This document shows positions 40,611 to 49,935 of a stretch of DNA of 64,000 nt, in pieces. A program made the position numbers and the translations under genes. The DNA lies in NCBI RefSeq assembly GCF_019925205.1, contig NC_083560.1, positions 59,256,270 to 59,320,269 of the forward strand. The letters run 5' to 3'. Positions within the stretch are counted from its first letter, which is position 1, and each line of letters opens with the position of its first letter. Origin of the DNA: Metopolophium dirhodum (taxonomy: Eukaryota; Arthropoda; Insecta; Hemiptera; Aphididae). Below the pieces are notes generated by a model. It was not told where the DNA came from. It searched no databases and saw only the letters and a program-made list of their open reading frames with translations.

Positions 40611-40876
40611 TACCCCCGCCCATTTTATTGTTATAATCCTCTATAAGTTTTACTCCTCTTTCGGCAACATCATTTATAACTGGGATATTTTTTTAAAACT
40701 GACAGAGCTTTATTATACTCTTCATTATTGTCCCTATATAAAGGGTCCTCATTCAAAAAAGTGGTATTGATTGCAAATCGATTAAATAGTTTTTTAGTAT
40801 TGACACAAATAAAATCATAGATTTCCTTTTCTAAAAACTCGTTTGCATTTTTTGGAGATATAATTAAACGTTGTGC

Positions 40877-40884
40877 ATTTGAAC
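40877..40884. repeat. target-site duplication ATTTGAAC, left copy
   Basis: Exact match to 41,170-41,177 on the other side of the 285-bp MITE. It fits the hAT target pattern nTnnnnAn, and both copies lie in the interrupted pseudogene. Confidence 0.85.
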
Positions 40885-41169
40885 CAGGGACTGGAACCTT
40901 GATGATTTTTACGGTTCCTGTTCCTGTTCGGTTCCCAGAAAAACTTAAATTTCTGTTTCGGTTTCTTTTCGGTTCTTAAAAAATAAAAAAATTGTTACCT
41001 GTTTTGGTTTTACACTTATATAAAAAAATGTGAAAAGTATAGGTACCGGTAAGGTTCTGGTTTTTAAGTTAATAAAATTGAAATAAGGGTTTCGGTGAAG
41101 TTTTGGTTCCCAATATTCAAAGGATTCCAGTTCCAAAACCGGTTCATTTCGGTAAGGTTCTAGTACCCG
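40885..41169 (+). mobile_element. hAT-like MITE rich in GGTTCC, copy 2 (285 bp)
   Basis: It starts CAGGGACTGGAACCTT and ends AAGGTTCTAGTACCCG; the reverse complement of the end matches the start at 11 of the outer 14 positions. An exact 8-bp duplication, ATTTGAAC, lies at 40,877-40,884 and 41,170-41,177, immediately outside both ends. That is the size expected of a hAT insertion, and CAGGG is a typical hAT terminus. It sits inside the minus-strand pseudogene, whose reading resumes on each side. It is non-coding and full of GGTTCC words. Copy 1 at 37,595-37,896 lies in the opposite orientation, 2,988 bp away. Confidence 0.9.
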
Positions 41170-41840
41170 ATTTGAACTTAATTCTGATGAACAACCGTCG
41201 TTATTCAGAGCATAAATCATTTTTTTTAGTCTCTAGTGTCACAGTTTCATCGAAAAAAGAAATGCACATAATTCTGCAGATAAATACCATAAGTGACTAC
41301 ATAACTTCTTAACTTCTATCTGAGATATATCTTTATCTATAGAGGTATAATGTAAAAGGTTTTTTTATAAAAGTCAAGTCTTATAAAGGTGCTTTGATTG
41401 AATATGGTGAATTAAACCATACTTGTATGTAAAATCGTACATTAAAAATGCAAATACTCCTTAAGGCCCTTTCTTCTTTGGGTGTTAATCTAAACTGTTC
41501 ACGAAATAAACATATTTTTAAACTATAAATAGCTTTGGCCATTCACCGAGCGTGATGAATAGCACCTGGTATTTTAAAGCTAATATAATTTGAAAGTTTT
41601 CCACCCAAAAAAATTACTGTTAATTCTAGTAACTCTCGGTAATCATCTCTTGGATGCTTTTCTAAAAGTCAATCATTAGAAAACTTAATAATATGTCCAC
41701 ATACGTAATTTACAGAATTCATTACAATACTATTTTGTATGCCAGGATTTAGGATTAAAATTGTTAGAGTCAATTGTTCCCCAGGCTTGTTGGAACCTTT
41801 TAAAAATTGCCACGTCTGGGCCCGATGTTCACTTAAATTT

Positions 41841-43087
41841 TAAATCAAACACACTATTCAATATAATTTCATATATTCCTGACTCTATTTCAGTATATTC
41901 CTGGTAACCATTGTAAATCAGTAAAATAAAATCTATTTCTTACAAAGTATAACACATTGTGAAAACTTAACATTTAAGTATGACACTGGTTATTGTTATA
42001 ATTCAACAGAGAAATAAATCAATAAATCGCAAAATAATAATTGACAATCTATAATGATAAACCCGATAACACGTCACGTACCTAAGGCCTAATTGTAATA
42101 ATTTACAATGATGTAGATTGTAGAATTTAGATAATACTTAGTTTTGTTGTACGAGTAATGAATGATACAATGTGTATGTGTCATGGAAATGATCTTCACG
42201 TACATCATTCGTACCAAAACGATTCTATACTAATTTCTTATAACATAGTTTACAACGTGTAGTATTACTTACAAACTTTATTATACAGTAACTAAATAAG
42301 TTTATGTTCATTTAAATCGCATCATATGATATAGAAAATATTTTATTTATTGTCGCGTTAAAAAATAGTTACAAATTTATACTTTTAAAATTTAAACACA
42401 AATATTTAAAAAAAAATGTATAAGTATAAAACTGTTGTAATAATAATAATAATGTGTAATTAAAGTCCTTACAGTGTTTTTGTAAAATCATTATTTTAAG
42501 AGTTATGATAAATTATATTGAAAAATTAACGATTTGTGGAACGGGTTAAAGTTAATCAATTTGTCTGAAATTTTTTTCTTATGCTTTTTTTAAGTATTGG
42601 AACCAATTTGAGGGGGGTAACTTGAACATTTTGCAATTTTTTTTTCCTTCTTCTATACCTGCACAGGACCACTCTAGTGTACCCGCAGCAATTATAACGA
42701 ATGATCAATGAACCGCGCGTGGTTGTTACCAAAGGTATGTTATAATACCATTGACCGTTTACAAAGTGATCATTTTAACAGTAAACGCGATCATGATAGG
42801 TTCGGAAATATATCAACATTTTTCGAAACGTTCGTCTCGAAAAACATGTAAGACTCGCGAGAATGCATTAGTAACGTTTTTTTTTTTATTTATATCACCC
42901 TTTCGTATTATTTTTTCACCTCTGCAGCTATGTCTTTTTACGACATCTCTTTCAACTTTTAATCTTTAAATGCAGACAACCTACGTGCATATTTTAATTT
43001 TTAAATCTCGCGATTACTTGAAGCTGAATAATAACAATAATATCTAATATTTATAAGAATGTGACTCCTCGAAAACGGTGCTAATCG
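41841..43087. other. non-coding spacer
   Basis: AT-rich DNA containing an ATA/AAT tract near 42,440-42,453 and no recognisable gene or bounded element. The frame at 42,751-42,969 is not protein-like. Confidence 0.6.
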
Positions 43088-43088
43088 G

Positions 43089-43186
<98 letters not shown>

Positions 43187-43190
43187 TTCT
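43088..43190. repeat. (CT)n / (GA)n microsatellite, about 103 bp
   Basis: An almost pure CT dinucleotide tract with a few interruptions (a CTCACT near 43,113 and CTTT near 43,178-43,188). The minus-strand translation as alternating Arg-Glu explains a 72-codon chance frame. In insects (GA)n can bind GAGA-type factors, but nothing else here shows regulatory use. Confidence 0.95.
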
Positions 43191-43454
43191 GACGACTGGG
43201 ATTTTATATGTACAGTACTCTGCAGCACTCTCCTGACAAATCATGGCGTTTCGTATTGTCAAAGTTTATTGTGTTACCTATACCTACATTGAACGACAAA
43301 CGTTCCCTCCGCATTATCTGTCACGTGCTTAGTCGTTGTGTTAAAGCAGCTGTAATCGCTAACACTGTTTAAGTGACCAAGTTCCACTGTGAATCATCAG
43401 TTGGTTATGTATAGGCAACTATATAATATGATTAGGCGTAGGTCGCGGTCACGA

Positions 43455-43524
43455 TGTAAAGGAGATATTATCTACATCGTGGTCATGGTATACGTCTTAC
43501 AAGTTGTGGTACCGTGTTCGAATC
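43455..43524 (+). mobile_element. possible tRNA-derived sequence next to the MULE
   Basis: ATCGTGGTCATGGTATACG at 43,475-43,493 resembles a tRNA D-arm with A box. GTGTTCGAATC at 43,514-43,524 is close to the B box (GGTTCGANTCC), about 37 bp downstream. It abuts the left end of the Mutator-like element, so part of it may belong to that terminus. No acceptor stem pairs, so it is not a functional tRNA. Confidence 0.35.
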
Positions 43525-43859
43525 GGGAGGCGTTCAAAATTCCAACAATGATAATCCTGAATGGTCAATAACCCAACACAAAAATCCCAACAGTCTAAAA
43601 CGCCGAAAGTCCAAAATACCGACAGTTCAAAATACCGATCATTTGAAATACCAATAAAATAAAATAATTTTACCTTATCTTATAAAAGTTTAATCTAGTA
43701 CCTAAATTATCTAAAACGCTCCATTATTTATCCTGAGTCTGAGTGAACGATTGAACATTCCAAATGAACAAACGTATTTTAGTGTGTTAATTGTATAGTA
43801 CCTACCGGCTACCTTTATGCATTGTACTTTAAATATAATTTAGGATTTTTTTATTATGA

Positions 43860-44327
43860 GTGAAATATGTCAAATTAATAATTATTCCATCTCAAAAAGG
43901 AAATTCCAAGATATGTTTCAAGGGATATTTAATGACAAAAGACAAGATTCGAGAGGACCGAAATCAAAGAAATGGTAATATTATACGCACAGACTCATTT
44001 TTTCCGCCCGAACTTTGGTCTGTGTCAGAATTAATGGACAATGGAATTCCTAGGACACAAAATATTGTCTAAGCTTAGCATCGACGTTGGTCAACTTTGG
44101 TTGATAAACCTCATGTTGGAGTCTATACAATGATCGAGGAGCTCCAGAAAGAACAACAACGAGTTGACTTAGAAATTTAAAGTATTAATTGTGGAGAACC
44201 AAAACCAAAACAGAAGAAACAAATAATTTACAGAGAGAAAAGAATAATGATGGTATATAAAGTTAGATCAAATAGTAGTGTCTTAGATTTTTCACGGGGT
44301 TTGGCTCATAATAATATATGGATGTAG
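43860..44327 (+). pseudogene. MULE transposase remnant: FLYWCH start joined to C-terminus
   Basis: One frame of 155 codons begins MKYVKLIIIPSQKGNSKICF and continues KGYLMTKDKIREDRN. This is the first half of a FLYWCH zinc finger (IxSxKGxxxLxxxGYxY), without the later W-C and C-H part. It then passes directly to FFPPELWSVSELMDNGIPRT, HRRWSTLVDKPHVGVYTMIE, ELQKEQQRVDLEI and LDFSRGLAHNN. The latter match the extreme C-terminal part of animal MULE transposases (xPxLWN...TNNxxExWHxxFN...IxxLQxEQ). The whole DDE catalytic core and SWIM region are absent. Three stops interrupt the frame, at 44,070 (probably a former Glu), 44,076 (a former Trp) and 44,178. So it is a deletion derivative that later decayed and could move only by outside transposase. 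Confidence 0.85.
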
Positions 44328-44420
44328 TTTTATATATTTTTTTTGTTCAATGGTGATCGGCGGTCACATGTCGAATATTGTATCCAATAATGAAAATAAT
44401 TATACCTAATATAAATTTTT

Positions 44421-44586
44421 TTGTGTTTTTAAATTAAATTATTAAATAATGATTAACGAATATAATAGTATAAATATAATATAATTGTAGTATAATGTTT
44501 TGTTTGAGTTTTTAAATTAAATTATTAAATAATTTTTAACGCATATATAATAGTATAAATAAAATGTAATTGTAGTGTAATGTAAT
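44421..44586. repeat. 83-bp tandem duplication
   Basis: Two adjacent copies, starting TTGTGTTTTTAAATTAAATT at 44,421 and TTGAGTTTTTAAATTAAATT at 44,504, are about 90 percent alike. They lie inside the Mutator-like element between its coding remnant and its right terminal repeats. Confidence 0.8.
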
Positions 44587-44626
44587 AATGACCATGATAA
44601 ATTATATTATTATGTAAATATGTTTG

Positions 44627-44806
44627 GTCGGGATTTTAAACTGTCGGTACTGTGATCTGTCGGGATTTTAAACTGTCGGTATAGTGATTTGTCGAAATTT
44701 TAAACTGTCGGTATTGTGATTTGTCGAAATTTTAAACTGTCGGTATTGTGGTTTGTCGGGATTTGGTATGTCGGCATTACAATTGTCGGGATTTCGACCC
44801 AGACCC
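44627..44806. repeat. 32-bp tandem repeats forming the MULE right terminus
   Basis: Units begin with GTCG(GG/AA)ATTTTAAACTGTCGG at 44,627, 44,659, 44,691, 44,723 and 44,755, spaced exactly 32 bp apart. A shorter unit begins at 44,785. The last two units differ and run into the outer end GACCCAGACCC. Inverted relatives lie at 43,585-43,655. Repeated subterminal motifs of this kind are usually transposase binding sites. Confidence 0.85.
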
Positions 44807-47800
44807 AAATGTATTTAATAAACTGTTTCAACTAAATGCGAATGATCTAAATGTGTAACGTTATTCTATAATAACCCTATGAGTATTAGTTTATTACAAT
44901 ATGGACATTCGATCAAATTTTGTTACTCAAGTGCAACAATGACTTTCATAGTTACATAAGAATCTAACCTATAACCTATCAACATATTAGTATATTGTTA
45001 TAAAAATTTTAATTGAATTTTAAAAATGTATTCGAGACATATATAACTTGGCCGAACAATATTTGAAAAGAATTTTTAATAGGTTAAAAAAAAGGTATTT
45101 GAGTAGGAATTTTCAAATATTATTCTGTACAACATTGTATATTAATAGCTATAATGGGTATCTATACAATAGCATAATGGTGACAAGCATGTAGCGGCAA
45201 TATTGAATTTCATCGTCTGATGTGTCTTATAATAATGTTCCAAAATAAAAAATAAAAAATGACCTATACATACACTTTCATACAAGTTGACGAACGTTCG
45301 CTCCATTGAACGGATCGCCTTTTATCTTTATATATATATATATATATACCTGCTACATTTATTATAATATATGCGCGTATGTGAAATATGTCTTTACCGT
45401 GGTGCACATATTATTATGTATACGCTGTTATATCGTATAGTAATAGTATTATCGCGTATTATTTGCACGGTGCACCCCACTGGATAAGACACTATTAATT
45501 TGCAATAAGACCACATTACATATACATGTACACGCACGCATTTATGTGCCCGCGCCTACCACATATATACCTATATATATATATATATACCAACCTGCAG
45601 CCTACATTGTAACCCGGTAACTTCAGCAGTATCGTGTATCGGGTATCGCATGTCATCGTCACAGTAATACGATCGGTATGTATATAAGCAGGTATAACCG
45701 ACTGCAATTATTGCGGCCAATATTTACACCATACGTACACAGTATATCGGTATGCACACACACACACATAGTATTAGTATTATATAAATATCGGTGGCAC
45801 TACATAGATGTGAAAAAAAAATTTTGCCCAGAGAAGTCGTAAGTACCTATATAATATTATGTATCGCATGGAGTCTAGTTAACCTTGTACCGCCTGCGGT
45901 ATACCAACTATACCGCGTGCATATTATACATACTCGAATATAAGTAGTAAAATATAGATAGATTAGGTTAGGTAGGTAGGTAACTGTAGCAAATTTAATG
46001 TTTAATTTTGTTGTTGGTTTTTTTTTTAACGATTTCTCGGTGCCGAAGGATGGAGCACATCACGCTACGCCTAAAACACATCATACCTATCAAGTAAGGC
46101 TGTGTACACCGACAAATTAAAAATTAATAACTCAGTGAAGTCGTTGAATTAATAATCTAAATTACCTACAGATAGCTAGGTACATGTAAGCACATGATAC
46201 AACGAGTCAAATATTGTATATATTGTTAACTTTTAGTAACTTTTATTAACATTTAGTAACATTTAGTAATCTATTTTGTGCGTTTATAAGTAAAACGTGC
46301 AAATATTCCATGTTCGTTTTATATTAATTGTATGCAAGGGTATCAGCTAAACACTTTTAAAATTGGTAGGTGATAATAAAACATTGTGATGCTATAATTC
46401 TATTATTTCTATGCCGTGGTAAGGACTGTGATAGTTACTTCTACTATAGTTGACGACATAATTCAACTATTGATTTATTGTCTTTTTTTTTTTGTTAATT
46501 GTGTTGAAGAAAACTTGAAAACGTTCAACACGATCATTCGTCGCTATGATACCTTATTATATTATAAATATTTATAATTATTGGTTGCAAAATATAATAA
46601 TAACAATATTATGGTGAATTGAACTGTTGTTTGGACTAACCTTCACCTAATATAACCTAACCTAACCTTTGAATAGTTTTACATGATTGCAATAATCTAG
46701 GTTCATGCTATTTTTTTTTTTAAATATTTATTCTGATTTTAATATTGTTAACATCGTACAGTAAAACTATAATTTAGGTAGGTACCTATACCTCAAAGGC
46801 TACAGTTAATGGATTTATATACTATGTATAAATTATTATTAATATATTCACGCTGTTAGTATTTTTTTATTTTTGGAATAATCCGTGTTTTTTTAGTGTT
46901 AACCCATTTTAGCATTAATTTAGCATAGGTACAGATATTTTTGTTCTACTATACTACGATCTATAAAAATTTATTTTAACTTCATTTTATAATGGTTTAC
47001 CACCCATAAGTACATTCTACAATTCAACGGTGTGATGTATGTACGTACTTCGTTTTCCACCGGTCTATTAGAAATTATGCTTAATACAATTATTATACAA
47101 TTTTTAAGAGGTAAATTAATAATAACAATCATTATGTTATTCAATGTAGAATAATAATATTATGATAAAAACTAAGATTTTTCAAAGTACCTACGATTTC
47201 AACGTTTTGTTTAGACTACGTCCACATTTGATGGAGCGCAGGGTCGGCCAAAATGCTATAAATATATTTATTTGCATGTGGTACATGTGGTACCAACATA
47301 CTGGACTGGTATACTTCCCTATATGGTTTTTTTTCCCCTTGATGTTCAAACAGTGTTATACATTATTATTTTTTACAGCAACATAGTTATGTAGTTGGCG
47401 TTTGAAAATATTGAGACGCCATGCATATATATAATATATTTTAATAGTCTAGTTTGAGTGATTTAAATATAATAGGTAATTAAATTAGTGCCATTCGAAG
47501 TCATGCCGTACACATAAACCAAACAAACATAGGTAGGTAGGTACCTAATACAACGTAATATACAATCCGTGAAATATTTTGAAAACAGTATACAATTTTA
47601 CACACAAAAGTGAATCAAGGTTATTATTATTATTGCGTCGAAAAAAAAATCTTCCTACGACCGAATAACAACAGTTAAAAGTTAAAACCCATTTGTAGTC
47701 GAGCTGCGTAATATTTTTATACGACACATTTGTAATAATAACTCATTTTATGAATAACAAATATTACATGGAATGAGACATATATTTTAGTATAAGTGTA

Positions 47801-49384
47801 CCTATCAAACATATCCTTTTAGTGTCGGATACCTCTTAGAAATAATACAATCTTTGATACCTATTCCGTTCTAATATGACGTGCTGTTATGTATACAATA
47901 TTAATTCATTTTTCTCTCTCTTTATTCACTACTATACGTTTCTCAAAAAAACGCATGCAGATAGGTACATATAAATACTTTAGGGAATATTTAAAAGCAG
48001 TATAATGAAAAGAATATATAAAACCATTTTAAGAAAGACGAACAATATTTTTTGATTCATGTTTTCAGCTTTAACAGTTTTATTACCCGCAGTTTTCTTA
48101 AATAAAAAAAAATAATATGAACTAAAATTGCCTCGTAGGTCGACGGATGGTTAAGATTAACTATTTAAGCGGGTGTGCTATAATAATAAGAGTGTCTATG
48201 GTATTATATTAAATAAATAATTAATATAACGTTCTAAAAACGACTCAAGCACAATTTATTATTTTACGTACATTGTGCAGCAGTTCTTAGATACTTATCT
48301 TTGATTTTTCAGAGACGAAAATAGTTAAAGATTAATCTTTTTAACAGCTACCAGCTATATGATTGGAGTTTAGCTGTAAGTGAATTTTTAAGTATAATAA
48401 CATTATAACCTAATAGAAATATCAACAATAAACTCAAACCCAATAACTATTACTGGCAAGTCCTATTTTGGTTCTAATCATAATTAGAGTAAAAGATGAA
48501 AAATAAATGAATGATACATTTTTCATACTTTTGCGTTTAACTTTGCTGTAATAATTCATTAAGTTATACTTTTATAATCAAATATAATATCGTTAAATTT
48601 CAAGAGTCTATGAAAGTACCTAGTATTTCTATTTTTTTATTGACCTAAAACGTATTTTCCGAGAAAAAAACATACAAATTTAAAAACAATATGGCTCCCT
48701 TGCTGAGTTGTGAATCCAAAAAATAAAATTATGGTAATAATATTATGTTAATTATGCGTACAGTCTATATTATTATGCCCTATATTATGTGGTACAATGT
48801 TTTCCCTATATCCCCTACCAACGTAATATGTGAAGTACTGAGTGAAGTCGGGGGAAAAAATGGTGTTCAACAAAGTAGCAATGATTAATAGTGCAACCGT
48901 GTAATGATTAATGCGAGTTTAAACAAAAATAACATAAAGTGTCATAAAAATGATCATAATATTATACCTATCTAGTTGACATCATTATATAATTACGAAA
49001 AAAATCTACAAAGGCTCGCCTACATATTGTATACGTTGGTATGTTTTTTTTTCAAATTGCATATTGCATAATGTTTAATTTTTTTTTAACTTTATAAATA
49101 GACGGGTTATATTATGTAATATTAATAGTTAATTATTATTTAATTAACCTTAATTCGTATAGATGTATTATTTTAAATCTATTATCGTTTATAAACTTTT
49201 AAGTCCGAATAAAGTATTTGAGTATATAATTACCTTTACAAAAACACAAATGGTTCAATATAAAAAATAAAAAAACAATGTCTGAAAGTAAAACCATAAT
49301 ACGATATTTGATTTAAATACCAATTAGGTTCAAGAAATGAGTAGATATTAATTAAAAAATGCGACAAAAATGTTATCTTAAAAA
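44807..49384. other. non-coding spacer
   Basis: TA tracts near 45,331-45,350 and 45,571-45,590, a CA tract at 45,755-45,767, and the words CCTAACCTAACC at 46,658-46,669 and TTAGGTTAGG at 45,963-45,972 are visible. No gene, LINE or bounded TIR element is recognised. The chance frames at 45.5, 47.2 and 47.5 kb carry no protein-like signature. Confidence 0.6.
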
Positions 49385-49935
49385 GATATAGAGTGATCCA
49401 CAGCAAATTCAAGAAAACCAAGCAATAGAATGGAATAAACAAAAATACTCAGAGTAAAGTAACTTGGTGTTTTTCTAGACCAAAGACTTATCTGAAAAAT
49501 ACATAGATTATCATAAAATAATTCACGGAGGTCCATATCACCATAAGTAAACTAAAAATCAACACTCCAAATAAAATCTTCACCCTTATACTACACATTT
49601 AAATCCTCCTAGCCCTGTCCAGTGTACAGGCAAAAGCTTCTACCACAAAAAATGAAATGTTTCAAACTCTCTAAAAAAAAATTCCTAATGATAAAGTTAA
49701 AGGTCCGCATGGTTCACGTGGAATCAACAAATACATAAATATATGTACTACCCATTCCTCAAGGCTGGATTAAAATTTAAAACCCTGCAAATAAAAAATC
49801 ATATCTAGGCTAAACAACAAACATAAAAAGGTGCCAGATTCTATGGTCTAAAACAAAAAGAGACGTCAACGACCCTGGCTGCCACAAGACGCGTATTTCT
49901 ATTGGAAAACTCCGAAAACTCCCACGACGACAAAC
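49385..49935 (+). pseudogene. jockey-like LINE 3' fragment, copy A
   Basis: Fragments of a reverse transcriptase C-terminus appear in changing frames. QAIEWN is followed by LGVFLDQRLI at 49,463-49,492, the LGVxLDxxLxW motif of jockey-clade enzymes, then a stop in place of Trp. ARRSISP-like and PCPVYRQ-like pieces (compare the family pattern RPILTYxxPVYG) follow. The 3' end AGACGTCAACGACC (from 49,861) and the next 70 bases align with the 3' end of copy B at 60,444-60,520. Many stops and frameshifts show an old, 5'-truncated copy. Endonuclease and catalytic palm are absent. Confidence 0.8.

Larger units (their letters stand above)
40611..41840 (-). pseudogene. broken repeat-family gene, unknown function
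   Basis: Read on the minus strand, the conceptual protein runs SEHRAQTWQFLKGSNKPG, then DYRELLELTVIFLGG, IPGAIHHAR, MAKAIYSLKICLFREQFRL, IFNVRFYIQVWF, SHLWYLSAELCAF, FDETVTLE, then after an inserted element RLIISPKNANEFLEKEIYDF, FNRFAINTTFLNEDPLYRDN and INDVAERGVKLIEDYNNKM. In-frame stops lie at 41,671-41,669 and 41,545-41,543 (the second probably a former Trp). Frameshifts are needed near 41,340, near 41,240 and within an A run near 40,685. From memory, such sequences belong to a multicopy, unnamed protein family in aphids and some other animals. I cannot name a domain or function, and a transposon origin is only likely. A hAT-like MITE interrupts it at 40,885-41,169. No intact start or end is visible. 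Confidence 0.7.
43525..44806. mobile_element. Mutator-like element (MULE), internally deleted, 1,282 bp
   Basis: The left end, from GGGAGGCGTTCAAAATTCC, aligns with the reverse complement of the right end, GGGTCTGGGTCGAAATCCC, with about two thirds identity. The similarity continues for over 80 bp as CCGACA/CCAACA-type subterminal blocks. The long inverted ends carry tandem repeats: about six units with a 32-bp period on the right and roughly 16-18-bp units on the left. Between them lies the remnant of a FLYWCH-type MULE transposase. Flanking 9-mers (GTTCGAATC and AAATGTATT) do not match, so the outer edges are uncertain or the target duplication has decayed. Confidence 0.8.

Noticed and set aside
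43044..43262. Arg-Glu-rich 72-codon frame, minus strand
   Set aside because: It is simply the (GA)n microsatellite in translation.
46650..46675. CCTAACCTAACC as interstitial insect telomere repeat
   Set aside because: Only two to three units; similar short TTAGG words occur at 7,358 and 45,963 by chance.
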